64,000 nucleotides of DNA. It comes from Nocardioides houyundeii (GTDB lineage Bacteria; Actinomycetota; Actinomycetes; Propionibacteriales; Nocardioidaceae). The translations under genes and the position numbers were made by a program. How positions within the stretch are numbered: the stretch's first letter is position 1; every line of letters starts with the position of its first letter. Under the pieces are notes generated by a model. The model was not told where the DNA came from. It made no database searches and worked only from the letters and a program-made list of their open reading frames with translations. Shown piece after piece: positions 55,007 through 63,643 of the stretch. The DNA is taken from positions 1,302,001 to 1,366,000 of the forward strand of contig NZ_CP025581.1 in assembly GCF_002865585.1 (NCBI RefSeq). Reading direction: 5' to 3'.

Positions 55007-56155
55007 ATGAGTGAGCCCACGCCAAGCCAGCCGCCACGTGACCCGTCACGCAAGCCTCGAGTCGCCGTCGTTTTCGGCGGGCGCTCCTCCGAGCACGCCA
55101 TCTCCTGCATCACCGCGGGCGCGGTGATGGACGTCATCGACCCGGAGAAGTACGAGGTGGTCCCGGTCGGGATCGCCAGGGACGGGCGCTGGGTGCTGGA
55201 GTCCGACGAGACCGCCCGGCTGCGGATGACGGCTGCCGGTGAGCTGCCGAGCGTGGACGGCAACCGGGCCGCACTGGCGCTGCTGCGCGAGGAGGCGCAC
55301 GCCGACCTGGTGGTCACCGAGGCGCCGGCTCAACCGCGCAGCCTGGGCGAGGTCGACGTCGTCTTCCCGCTGCTGCACGGCCCCTGGGGCGAGGACGGCA
55401 CCATCCAGGGGATGTTCGAGATGGCCGGCGTGCGCTATGTCGGCGCCGGGGTGCTGGCCTCGGCGGTCAGCATGGACAAGGCCTACATGAAGGTCGTGCT
55501 CCAGGCCGCGGGCCTGCCGGTCCTGCCGGGCGTGGTGATCACCCGCCGACGCTGGGAGAACGACGCGCAGGCGTGCCGCGACGAGGTCGCCGCGCTGGGC
55601 TTCCCGGTGTTCTGCAAGCCGGCCCGGGGCGGGTCGAGCATCGGCATCAGCAAGGTCTCCGACCTGGCGGGCCTGGACGCTGCCATCGTCGCCGCCCAGG
55701 AGCACGACCCCAAGGTGCTGGTGGAGTCGGCGGCCATCGGTGCCCGCGAGGTCGAGTGCGGGGTCCTGGAGTCCCTGGACGGCAGCCTGGAGACCTCGGT
55801 GCCGGCGGAGATCCACGTCGGCGGCGAGCACGAGTTCTACGACTTCGCCGCCAAGTACCTGCCCGGCCAGCACACCGAGGTCGACGTACCGGCGGACCTG
55901 CCCGCCGACGTCACCGCACGGCTCCGGAAGCTGGCAGCCCAGGCCTTCGAGGCCGTCTCCGCCGAGGGCCTGGCCCGCGTGGACTTCTTCGTGATGCCCG
56001 ACCACTCGCTCGTGGTCAACGAGCTCAACACGATGCCGGGGTTCACCCCGACCTCGATGTACCCGCAGATGTGGGCCGCCACCGGGCTGGGCTACGCCGA
56101 GCTGGTCGACCGCCTGATCGCCCTGGCGCTGCAGCGCGGTACCGGGCTGCGCTGA
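55007..56155 (+). CDS. ddl: D-alanine--D-alanine ligase
   Basis: 382 residues from ATG 55007. ATP-grasp enzyme for the peptidoglycan dipeptide. RVAVVFGGRSSEHAISCITAGAV near residue 18, FPLLHGPWGEDGTIQGMFE, ALGFPVFCKPARGGSSIGISKV, and NELNTMPGFTPTSMYPQMWAATG at the active site. The tail LRALQRGTG-type end is normal. Cytoplasmic. Confidence 0.98.
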   Translation: MSEPTPSQPPRDPSRKPRVAVVFGGRSSEHAISCITAGAVMDVIDPEKYEVVPVGIARDGRWVLESDETARLRMTAAGELPSVDGNRAALALLREEAHADLVVTEAPAQPRSLGEVDVVFPLLHGPWGEDGTIQGMFEMAGVRYVGAGVLASAVSMDKAYMKVVLQAAGLPVLPGVVITRRRWENDAQACRDEVAALGFPVFCKPARGGSSIGISKVSDLAGLDAAIVAAQEHDPKVLVESAAIGAREVECGVLESLDGSLETSVPAEIHVGGEHEFYDFAAKYLPGQHTEVDVPADLPADVTARLRKLAAQAFEAVSAEGLARVDFFVMPDHSLVVNELNTMPGFTPTSMYPQMWAATGLGYAELVDRLIALALQRGTGLR

Positions 56156-56202
56156 CAGCCCGGTCAGCACCCGACCTCACGTCCGGGGACGTGGCGCGGG
56201 GG

Positions 56203-56751
56203 TCAGGCGCAGGGGTCGACCTCTTCGGTGTGGTCGCGGACCGCGGTCGCGAGCTGGGCCATCGCGGCGGCGGGACCGGCCGGCCGGTACGTCGCCGGCA
56301 GCGTGACCGAGACCATGGGTCGGTGTCCGACGGTGGTCATGGTCACCGCCGAGGACTGGTCGTCGACCTCGTCGTCGGGGATGAACCACCCGATCCCGTC
56401 GGTCTCCACGCAGCTGGCGAACTCGTCGAAGGAGTCGGGGGTGGCCACGCCGCAGACCAGGACGATCGCCGGGTCGCCCCAGGCGGCGCCACGTTCCTCC
56501 TGCTCGACGTCGCGACGCTCCTGGTCCACCAGCGTCTCGGGGAGGTCGTCGACCAGGCCGCGGCAGGCCCGCGCGTCAGCCGCGCCCAGCTCGGGGCCGT
56601 TGGCCGAGATGCTCGTGCAGCCTGTGACCAGGGCCGCCATCAGCGCCAGGGCTGCTGCCGGGCGCCCGCGCCGCGCCCGCCAGGCAGCCCCGGACGCGAC
56701 GACGCCCCGGGACCGCGAGGTCCCGGGGCGTCCGCGCAGAGTCGAACCCAC
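56203..56751 (-). CDS. DUF3515 lipoprotein
   Basis: Up to 182 residues from GTG 56751. A lipobox LVTGC lies at residues 41-45 after a hydrophobic stretch AAALALMAA, so the mature protein is probably lipid-anchored. The domain with three more Cys (ACRGL, LVCGVA, SCVETDG) and CVETDGIGWFIPDDE matches DUF3515, often found between ddl and thiL in actinobacteria. The N-terminal 37 residues include an extended hairpin, so the real start may be internal, but no obvious ATG or GTG gives a full signal peptide. Confidence 0.8.
   Translation of the reverse strand: MGSTLRGRPGTSRSRGVVASGAAWRARRGRPAAALALMAALVTGCTSISANGPELGAADARACRGLVDDLPETLVDQERRDVEQEERGAAWGDPAIVLVCGVATPDSFDEFASCVETDGIGWFIPDDEVDDQSSAVTMTTVGHRPMVSVTLPATYRPAGPAAAMAQLATAVRDHTEEVDPCA
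56701..56732. terminator. Perfect 14-bp hairpin at the DUF3515 start
   Basis: GACGCCCCGGGACC and its exact complement enclose loop GCGA. It lies about 20 bases after the stop of the Lrp-like gene (minus strand), inside the first codons of DUF3515. Probably the terminator of the Lrp-like gene. If so, DUF3515 has its own promoter further in and a later start. Confidence 0.7.
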
Positions 56752-56752
56752 C

Positions 56753-56989
56753 TCAGATGTGCACGACCGGGCAGGTCAGCGTGCGCGTGATGCCCTCGAG
56801 GTTCTGCACCTTGGAGACCACCAGCTTGCCCAGCTCATCGACGTTGCGGGCCTCGGCGCGCACGATCACGTCGTAGGGACCGGTGACGTCCTCGGCCAGG
56901 GTGACGCCCTTGACCTGGGCGATGGCCGCAGCCACCTCGGCAGCCTTGCCGACGTCGGTCTGGATCAGGATGTAGGCCTGGACGACCAT
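56753..56989 (-). CDS. stand-alone Lrp/AsnC ligand-binding (RAM) domain protein
   Basis: 78 residues from ATG 56989. Entirely an AsnC/Lrp C-terminal domain: VVQAYILIQTDVGKAAEVAAAI, KGVTLAEDVTGPYDVIVRAEARNVDELGKLVVSKVQNLEGI. There is no DNA-binding half, so it cannot act as a usual Lrp regulator. Such domains assemble into rings and bind amino acids; a role modulating another Lrp protein is possible. Divergent from thiL. Confidence 0.92.
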   Translation of the reverse strand: MVVQAYILIQTDVGKAAEVAAAIAQVKGVTLAEDVTGPYDVIVRAEARNVDELGKLVVSKVQNLEGITRTLTCPVVHI

Positions 56990-57136
56990 CAGGGGCTCCT
57001 AGGGGTGGGAGAAACGGAACGGAGAGGGGGCCGAAAAAGTTCTGGTGATGTCTGCGTCAACCTACATGGCCGCGTCCGCGCGCCGGAAGGCTGGCCGGTG
57101 CTCCCGCGGAGGCCCTCGATCTGGTGGGATGGCCCC

Positions 57137-58086
57137 ATGCCGCTGCCCCTGGACGCGACCCTGGCCGATACCGGCGAGTTCGGCCTCATCTCCTCCATCG
57201 TGGAGCTGTTCCCCAGGGCGAGCACGTGCTCGTGGGCCCCGGGGACGACGCGGCGGTGCTGCGGGTGCGTCACGGCCACGTGGTGGTGTCCACCGACATG
57301 ATGGTCGAGGGCCGGCACTTCCGTCGGGAGTGGGCGTCCGCGGAGGACGTGGGACACCGCGCCGCAGCGCAGAACCTCTCCGACATCAACGCCATGGGGG
57401 GACGTGCCCACTCCCTCACGGTCGGCCTCGCCGCCCCTGCGGACCTGCCGGCGGCCTGGGCGCTGGACTTCGCCCGGGGATTCGCCGAGGAGTGCGCGCT
57501 GGTCGGCGCCAGCGTCGTCGGCGGGGACGTCACCCGGGCCGAGGAGGTGGTGATCGCGGTGACCGTCATCGGCTCGTGCACCCAGTCCCCGGTGCTGCGC
57601 TCGGGCGCCGCGCCCGGTGACGTGCTGGCCCTGCGCGGGCGACAGGGATGGGCCGCCGGTGGGCTGGCGGTCCTCGGGCGGGGCTTCCGCTCGCCCCGGG
57701 TGCTGGTGGAGGCCTACCGACGCCCCGAGCCGCCGTACGACGCCGGGCGGGAGGCCGCCGAGGCCGGTGCCACCTCGATGATCGACGTCTCCGACGGGCT
57801 GGTCGCCGACGCGGGCCACCTGGCGCACGGCTCCGGCGTCCGGGTCGACCTGCGCAGCGACGCCTTCGCGATCGCCGAGCCTCTGCAGGCCGTGGGCGCC
57901 GCGCTGGGCGCGGACCCGATCCAGTTCATCCTGGGCGGGGGAGACGACCACCCGCTGCTGGCCACGTTCGCCGACACCGCCTCGGTGCCGGCCGAGTGGC
58001 TGGTGGTGGGCGAGGTGCTCGAGGGTGAGGGGGTCACCGTCGACGGAGCCGCGTACGACGGACCCGCCGGCTGGGTGCACTTCTGA
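57137..58086 (+). CDS. thiL: thiamine-monophosphate kinase, frameshifted near the start as written
   Basis: ATG 57137 opens MPLPLDATLADTGEFGLISS-IVELFP, the normal ThiL start. The frame then derails (RASTCSWAPG) and stops at 57301. The next frame continues from about 57215 as GEHVLVGPGDDAAVLRVRHG, HVVVSTDMMVEGRHFRREWASAEDVGHRAAAQNLSDINAMGG to the normal end at 58086. One more C in CCCC 57211-57214 would restore about 316 residues. ThiL phosphorylates thiamine phosphate to the active diphosphate. Since the cofactor is essential, a sequence error is likely. Confidence 0.9.
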
Positions 58087-58158
58087 GCGTGCGGCACCGT
58101 TCCGCACACCGCGATTTCATCCTCCCCGTCCGGTCAGATACTCTTCTTCGGTTGCTCC

Positions 58159-58178
58159 CCGGCCTCTCGTGAGGCCGG
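58159..58178 (+). promoter_or_regulatory. Hairpin in the rpmB 5' leader
   Basis: CCGGCCTC and GAGGCCGG form an 8-bp stem with loop TCGT, 44 bases before the rpmB start. A CAGATACT at about 58134 may be the -10. Its position fits a leader-level control or stability element of a ribosomal protein gene; no known motif is recognised. Confidence 0.4.
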
Positions 58179-58221
58179 TGAGGACATCGACTCAACCAAA
58201 ACGAACTGATCGGAGTGCACG

Positions 58222-58407
58222 GTGGCTGCCGTCTGCGACATCTGCGCCAAGAAGCCGGGCTTCGGCAACAACCGTCCGTGGTCGCGCAAGATCACGAAGC
58301 GCCGGTTCAACCCCAACATCCAGCGCGTCCGCGCCACGATCAACGGCACGCCGAAGCGTGTGAACGTGTGCACCGGGTGCCTCAAGGCCGGCAAGGTCTC
58401 GCGCTGA
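58222..58407 (+). CDS. rpmB: 50S ribosomal protein L28 (zinc-binding form)
   Basis: 61 residues from GTG 58222, with CGGAG eight bases upstream. MAAVCDICAKKPGFGNN, KRRFNPNIQRVRA and VNVCTGCLKAGKVSR are L28. Two Cys pairs (Cys5/Cys8 and Cys50/Cys53) make it the zinc-containing C+ form. Actinobacteria often carry a second, Cys-free copy elsewhere for zinc shortage. Normal size. Confidence 0.97.
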   Translation: MAAVCDICAKKPGFGNNRPWSRKITKRRFNPNIQRVRATINGTPKRVNVCTGCLKAGKVSR

Positions 58408-58423
58408 GCTGAACTGCCCAGCC

Positions 58424-58450
58424 GACCCCGTGGACTCCGTCCACGGGGTC
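58424..58450 (+). terminator. Terminator after rpmB
   Basis: GACCCCGTGGAC and GTCCACGGGGTC form a perfect 12-bp stem with loop TCC, 16 bases after the rpmB stop, followed by TTCT. Separates rpmB from the DAK2 gene. Confidence 0.85.
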
Positions 58451-58572
58451 TTCTGCGTCCCGGTGGTGCCGATCGTTCCGGCGTCGGCGGTCCGCCCACT
58501 AACCTGTCCCCTCACGACGGTGCCTCCGCCAGGCCGGCGGCGTCGACGACGCGGTGACGAACAGGAGTCGGC

Positions 58573-60213
58573 ATGGAGCAGGTGCCCCAGGGGATCTCGT
58601 TGGACACCGTGCTGCGCTTCGTCGACATCGCCACCGACGCGCTGAGCAGTGCCCGCGAGGAGATCGACGCCCTGAACGTCTACCCGGTGCCCGACGGCGA
58701 CACCGGCACCAACATGTTCCTCACCTTCTCGGCGGCCCGCGACGCGATCCGCGAGGCCGCGATGGCCGGTGCGGACCTGGGCGCGGCGCTGGCGGCGTTC
58801 CGGCACGCCGCGCTGCTGGGGGCCCGGGGCAACTCCGGGGTGATCCTGAGCCAGATGCTGGGCGCCATGTCCGTGCGCATCGAGCGGGCAGCGGCAAGCG
58901 AGTCCTACGCGCTGGTGATGGCCGACGCGCTGCGGGTCGCCACCGATGCCAGCTATGCCGCCGTGGGGCAACCGGTGGAGGGCACGATCCTCACCGTGGC
59001 CCGGGCCGCCAGCGACGCCGCCCAGCACGTGGTGGCCACCGGCAAGGACCTGCGAGCGCGGGATATCTTCTCCGCCGCCGCGGCGGCGGCCCGGGCAGCG
59101 CTCGCCCGGACTCCGCAGCAGCTGAAGGTGCTGGCCGACGCCGGGGTGGTCGACGCCGGCGGACGGGGACTGAGCGTCGTGCTGGACGCGGCCGACACGG
59201 TCCTCACCGGACGGATCCCCGTGACCGCGTCTGCTCGGATCGGACTGCCGAGGATCCCGATGCCGGTTCCGGACGGCGACCTGACGCCGGACGGGCCGGC
59301 GTACGAGGTGATGTACCTGCTGGAGGCGGACGAGCCGGCTGTGGCCACGCTCCGCAAGACCCTGGCTCCCCTGGGTGACTCGCTCGTGGTCGTCGGGGGA
59401 GAGGGGCTGTGGAACGTGCACGTGCACGTGCACGACGTGGGCGCCGCCATCGAGGCGGGCCTCGACGCGGGGCGCCCCTACCGAGTGCGGGTCACCCACT
59501 TCGCCGAGCAGGTCGTCGAGGCCCGACGCCGACGCTCCGACCGGACCGGCAGGCGCATCGTGGCGGTCGCCGCGGGCACGGGACTGGCCGAGCTCTTCCG
59601 CAGCGCCGGCGCCGTGGTGGTCGAGGCGGGGCCGGGACGGCGCCCGTCCACCGGACAGATCCTGGAGGCCATCGAGTCCAGCGGTGGCGCCGAGATCATC
59701 CTGCTCCCCAACGACCCGGACTCGGTGCGCGTCGCGGAGATCGCGGCGCGGACCGCGGAGGAGTCCGGCGCCGCCCGGGTGGCGATCATCCCGACGCACG
59801 CCCAGGTCCAGGGCCTGGCGGCGCTCGCCGTGCACGAGCCGGGACGCTCCTTCGACTCCGACGTGCTCGAGATGACGGCCACGGCCCGGCACGCCCGCCA
59901 CGGTGCGATCACGGTCGCTGCCCGCCGGGCCATCACCATGGCCGGACCCTGCGAGCCCGGCGACGTGCTCGGGGTGATCGAGGGCGACTTCGCCGTCGTC
60001 GGCGAGGAGCAGTACGGCGTGGCCACCTCGGTGCTGGACCGCCTCCTCGGCGCCGGCGGCGAGCTGGCCACCATCGTGGCCGGGCGCGAGGAAGGCGCCC
60101 GGGACCTGGCCGCCAGGTGCGCGGAGTTCCTGGAGCGGGCCCACCCCCACGTGGACGTGGTCGTCTACGACGGCGGACAGGAGCGCTATCCGCTCCTGAT
60201 GTGCGTGGAGTAG
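58573..60213 (+). CDS. DAK2 domain protein, FakA-like
   Basis: 546 residues from ATG 58573. N-terminal DhaL-type kinase domain (residues 10-200) with phosphate/Mg motif LNVYPVPDGDTGTNMFLTF near 35-52 and AALLGARGNSGVILSQMLGAM. The C-terminal 230 residues are the FakA-type domain (EIILLPNDPDSVRVAEIAA, RVAIIPTHAQVQGLAALAV). In Firmicutes FakA phosphorylates fatty acids held by FakB. In actinobacteria this gene sits before recG, as here; its substrate is not established. Five bases before recG. Confidence 0.92.
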   Translation: MEQVPQGISLDTVLRFVDIATDALSSAREEIDALNVYPVPDGDTGTNMFLTFSAARDAIREAAMAGADLGAALAAFRHAALLGARGNSGVILSQMLGAMSVRIERAAASESYALVMADALRVATDASYAAVGQPVEGTILTVARAASDAAQHVVATGKDLRARDIFSAAAAAARAALARTPQQLKVLADAGVVDAGGRGLSVVLDAADTVLTGRIPVTASARIGLPRIPMPVPDGDLTPDGPAYEVMYLLEADEPAVATLRKTLAPLGDSLVVVGGEGLWNVHVHVHDVGAAIEAGLDAGRPYRVRVTHFAEQVVEARRRRSDRTGRRIVAVAAGTGLAELFRSAGAVVVEAGPGRRPSTGQILEAIESSGGAEIILLPNDPDSVRVAEIAARTAEESGAARVAIIPTHAQVQGLAALAVHEPGRSFDSDVLEMTATARHARHGAITVAARRAITMAGPCEPGDVLGVIEGDFAVVGEEQYGVATSVLDRLLGAGGELATIVAGREEGARDLAARCAEFLERAHPHVDVVVYDGGQERYPLLMCVE

Positions 60214-60218
60214 GGCCC

Positions 60219-62471
60219 ATGGTCGCCATCACCCCCGAGTCACCGATCGCCAGCGTCTTCGGCAAGTCGGTGAAGAAGCGCAAGCTCGTCGCCGAAGGCC
60301 TCGGCCTGGAGACCGTCGGCGACCTGCTGTGGCACTTCCCCCGGCGCTACGTCCCCACCGCCGAGCTCAGTGAGGTGGACGAGCCCCGCGAGGGCGAGAT
60401 GCTCAGCGTGGTGGGACTCATCACCTCCAGCCAGGTGAAGTCGTTCGTGAACCGTCGTACCAACAAGATGAGCCACCGGGTGGAGGTCCGGGTCCGGACC
60501 GGGGGTCCCGACTTCACCCTCACCTTCTTCACCCCCTACAAGGCGATGGCCGAGAGCGAGCAGGCCCGCATGCCGGTCGGGGCCCGTGGCATGTTCACCG
60601 GCAAGGTGACGATGTTCAACCGCTCGTGGCAGCTCTCCGGGCCGCACGCGGTGATCTTCGGCAGCGGGGGAGACGGGTCGGAGGAGTCCCAGGGCGCCGA
60701 TGCCGCGCTGGCGGCCAGCCTGAAGGGCCTGCTGCCGATCTACCCGGTCACCGCGGGCCTCTACTCATGGGACCTGCAGAAGACCGTGCACGTGGCGCTG
60801 GACCTGGTGACCGGGGTCCCCGACCTCTTGGGCGAGGACCTGCGCGAGCGCTACGGGCTGCTGGACCAGATGACGGCCCTGCGGTGGATCCACGGGCCCG
60901 ACGACCACCGCCAGCTGGGCGCGGCGCAGAAGCGCTTCCGGTTCTCCGAGGCGCTGGTCCTCCAGCTCGTGCTGGCCCGACGACGTGCCGTGCTGCGGGC
61001 CCAGGGGGCGCAGTCCCGGGCCGGCGGGCACGGCCGGATCCTGGAGGCCTTCGACGCCCGGCTGCCCTTCGAGCTCACCGCTGGTCAGCGCGAGATCGGG
61101 AAGGTCATCGAGGACGAGCTCGCGCAGCCGCACCCGATGAACCGGCTGCTCCAGGGCGAGGTGGGCTCGGGCAAGACGATGGTGGCCCTGCGGGCGATGC
61201 TGCGTGTGGTGGACTCCGGGGGACAGGCGGTGCTGCTGGCACCGACGGAGGTGCTGGCCCAGCAGCACCTGCGCAGCATCACCGCCACGATGGGCGACCT
61301 GGCCGGCGGCGGCATGCTCGGCGGGGCCGAGCACGCTACCGGGGTCGCCATCCTGACCGGCTCCATGTCGCGCAGCGCTCGGGCCGAGGCGATGCTGCGG
61401 ATCGCCAGCGGCGAGGCCGGCATCGTGGTCGGAACCCACGCGCTGCTGGAGGACAACGTCACCTTCGCCGACCTGGGGCTGGTGGTCGTGGACGAGCAGC
61501 ACCGCTTCGGCGTGGAGCAGCGCGCCGCCCTGACCAGCAAGGCGGGGACGCCGCCGCACGTGCTGGTGATGACCGCCACGCCCATCCCGCGCACCGTGGC
61601 GATGACGGTCTTCGGAGACCTCGAGGTCTCGGTGCTGCGGGAGCTGCCCGCCGGACGGGCCCCGATCCAGACCAACGTGGTGCCCCTGGTGGACCAGCCC
61701 CACTGGGTCGACCGAGTCTGGCAGCGGGTCGCGGAGGAGGTGGCCGCAGGCCACCAGGCCTACGTGGTGTGCCCGCGGATCAGCGGCGACGTCGCGGAGC
61801 AGGGCGAGACCGACCAGCTCGAGCTGGACGCGGACGGACAGGTGGTCGCCCCGAAGCGCCGGCTCGCCGCGGTCGAGGAGGTGGCCGAGCACCTGCGCAC
61901 GGGTCCCCTGGCAGGTCTGCGGATCGCGATGCTGCACGGTCGGATGACCCCGGAGGACAAGGAGGCGACCATGAGGGCCTTCGCCGCAGGCCAGCTGGAC
62001 GTCCTGGTCTCCACCACCGTGATCGAGGTGGGAGTGGACGTCGCCAACGCCACGGCGATGGTGCTGCTGGACGCCGATCGCTTCGGTGTCTCCCAGCTGC
62101 ACCAGCTGCGCGGCCGCGTCGGGCGGGGTGGCCTGCCCGGGCTGTGCCTGCTCGTCAGTCACGCCGAGGCGGGGAGCGAGGCCCGGATGCGTCTGGACGC
62201 CGTGGCAGCCACCACGGACGGCTTCGAGCTCAGTCGCGTGGACCTGGAGCAGCGTCGCGAGGGCGACGTGCTGGGCGCCAGCCAGAGCGGCTTCCGCTCC
62301 AGCCTGGAGAACCTCAGGGTGCTCCGCGACGAGAAGACGATCATCGCCGCCCGCAAGGCGGCGGAGGCGCTGCTCGCCGAGGACCCGTCCCTGGCCACCT
62401 GGCCCCGGCTGGCGGAGGCCGTGGACCGGATGCAGGCGAGCACCGAGTCCGAGTTCATGGAGAAGGCATGA
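60219..62471 (+). CDS. recG: ATP-dependent DNA helicase RecG
   Basis: 750 residues from ATG 60219. Remodels stalled forks and branched DNA. N-terminal wedge (OB-fold) domain residues 60-150. Walker A LLQGEVGSGKTMVALRAML near 310-328, DEQHRFGVEQRAAL near 424, motif TATPIPRTVAMTVFGDL, TTVIEVGVDVANATAMVLLDADRFGVSQLHQLRGRVGRG, and the C-terminal TRG segment with EGDVLGASQSGFRSSLENLRVL. Overlaps rsmD by ATGA. Confidence 0.98.
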   Translation: MVAITPESPIASVFGKSVKKRKLVAEGLGLETVGDLLWHFPRRYVPTAELSEVDEPREGEMLSVVGLITSSQVKSFVNRRTNKMSHRVEVRVRTGGPDFTLTFFTPYKAMAESEQARMPVGARGMFTGKVTMFNRSWQLSGPHAVIFGSGGDGSEESQGADAALAASLKGLLPIYPVTAGLYSWDLQKTVHVALDLVTGVPDLLGEDLRERYGLLDQMTALRWIHGPDDHRQLGAAQKRFRFSEALVLQLVLARRRAVLRAQGAQSRAGGHGRILEAFDARLPFELTAGQREIGKVIEDELAQPHPMNRLLQGEVGSGKTMVALRAMLRVVDSGGQAVLLAPTEVLAQQHLRSITATMGDLAGGGMLGGAEHATGVAILTGSMSRSARAEAMLRIASGEAGIVVGTHALLEDNVTFADLGLVVVDEQHRFGVEQRAALTSKAGTPPHVLVMTATPIPRTVAMTVFGDLEVSVLRELPAGRAPIQTNVVPLVDQPHWVDRVWQRVAEEVAAGHQAYVVCPRISGDVAEQGETDQLELDADGQVVAPKRRLAAVEEVAEHLRTGPLAGLRIAMLHGRMTPEDKEATMRAFAAGQLDVLVSTTVIEVGVDVANATAMVLLDADRFGVSQLHQLRGRVGRGGLPGLCLLVSHAEAGSEARMRLDAVAATTDGFELSRVDLEQRREGDVLGASQSGFRSSLENLRVLRDEKTIIAARKAAEALLAEDPSLATWPRLAEAVDRMQASTESEFMEKA

Positions 62472-63070
62472 CGAGGATCATCGGCGGCACCGCCGGGGGC
62501 CGGCGGCTGGCCACGCCACGCGGCTCGGCCACCCGGCCCACCAGCGACCGGGTGCGGGAGGCGCTCTTCTCCGCGATCGAGGCCTGGTGCGGCGCCCTGG
62601 AGGGACTGCGCGTGCTGGACCTCTACTCCGGCTCGGGGGCGGTGGGCCTGGAGGCCTGGTCCCGTGGTGCCGGGGTGGTCACCATGGTCGAGCAGGACCG
62701 GCGTACCGCCGCGCTGATCTCGGAGAACGCCCGCACCCTGGGGTTCGCCAAGGCGCAGGTGCGCGCCGCCTCCGTGGCCGCGGTGCTGCGGGGCGTCCCG
62801 TCGGCTCCCTACGACGTGGTCTACCTGGACCCGCCCTACCCGCTGCCGAACGAGGCCGTGGAGGACGACCTCGCCGCCCTGGTCGCCCAGGGATGGCTGG
62901 TGCCCGACGGCCTGGTCGTGGTGGAGCGCTCGGCCCGCACCAAGCCGCTGGTATGGCCGGCGGGCCTGGTCTACGACCGGGAGCGTCGCTACGGCGAGAC
63001 GGTGCTTTGGTACGGTCACGCCGGCGGCGCCGACCCCGGGGCCGCACCCCCAGCCGAGGAGGAGCAGTGA
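62468..63070 (+). CDS. rsmD: 16S rRNA (guanine(966)-N(2))-methyltransferase
   Basis: 200 residues from ATG 62468. MTRIIGGTAGGRRLATPRGSATRPTSDRVREALFSAI is the diagnostic N-terminus. SAM motif LRVLDLYSGSGAVGLEAWSRG at 48-68, and catalytic YLDPPYPLPN near 119. It ends in a Gly/Pro/Glu-rich tail. Overlaps coaD by GTGA. The recG-rsmD-coaD order is widely conserved. Confidence 0.96.
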   Translation: MTRIIGGTAGGRRLATPRGSATRPTSDRVREALFSAIEAWCGALEGLRVLDLYSGSGAVGLEAWSRGAGVVTMVEQDRRTAALISENARTLGFAKAQVRAASVAAVLRGVPSAPYDVVYLDPPYPLPNEAVEDDLAALVAQGWLVPDGLVVVERSARTKPLVWPAGLVYDRERRYGETVLWYGHAGGADPGAAPPAEEEQ

Positions 63071-63567
63071 CGTTGCACCGCGCCGTGTGCCCCGGCTCGT
63101 TCGACCCGGTCACCAACGGTCACCTCGACATCGTCGGACGTGCCTCCAAGATCTTCGACGAGGTCGTGGTCGCCGTCGGGGTGAACCAGTCCAAGAACAG
63201 GCTCTTCGATGCCGAGGAGCGCATCTCGATGCTCCGTGAGGCCTGCGAGGAGTTCCCCAACGTCCGGGTGGACGGCTTCACCGGACTGCTGACCGACTTC
63301 TGCAGGAGCAACGACATCCAGGCCATCGTCAAGGGTCTGCGCGCCGTCAGCGACTTCGACTACGAGCTCCAGATGGCCCAGATGAACGCCAGCCTGGCAC
63401 CGATCGAGACGGTCTTCGTGCCGACCAGCCCCGAGTACTCCTTCCTGGCCTCGAGCCTGGTCAAGGAGGTGGCCACCTACGGCGGCGACGTCTCCGCGCT
63501 GGTCCCAGGATTCGTGCTGGAGCGCCTGACCGCGCGCCTGGCCGAGCGAGCGGCGGCACCGGCATGA
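63067..63567 (+). CDS. coaD: phosphopantetheine adenylyltransferase
   Basis: 166 residues from GTG 63067. Nucleotidyltransferase of coenzyme A synthesis (4'-phosphopantetheine plus ATP to dephospho-CoA). AVCPGSFDPVTNGHLDIVGRA with the TxGH motif at residues 15-19, KGLRAVSDFDYELQMAQMN, and the second site TSPEYSFLASSLVKEVA. Length normal; Ala-rich end. Confidence 0.98.
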   Translation: MTLHRAVCPGSFDPVTNGHLDIVGRASKIFDEVVVAVGVNQSKNRLFDAEERISMLREACEEFPNVRVDGFTGLLTDFCRSNDIQAIVKGLRAVSDFDYELQMAQMNASLAPIETVFVPTSPEYSFLASSLVKEVATYGGDVSALVPGFVLERLTARLAERAAAPA

Positions 63568-63576
63568 GCATCCGTT

Positions 63577-63606
63577 TTGCTCGCCGAGCGTGCGGCCGGT
63601 TAAGAT
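63577..63606 (+). promoter_or_regulatory. Sigma-70-type promoter before the DUF177 gene
   Basis: TTGCTC (63577-63582) and TAAGAT (63601-63606) with an 18-base spacer, lying between coaD and the DUF177 gene. The -10 is a good match to TATAAT-type sites and stands out in this GC-rich DNA. The gene starts about 38 bases after it. Confidence 0.65.
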
Positions 63607-63643
63607 CTGCAAGTTCTGTTGCACCTGAACTGAGAGTGGACCA

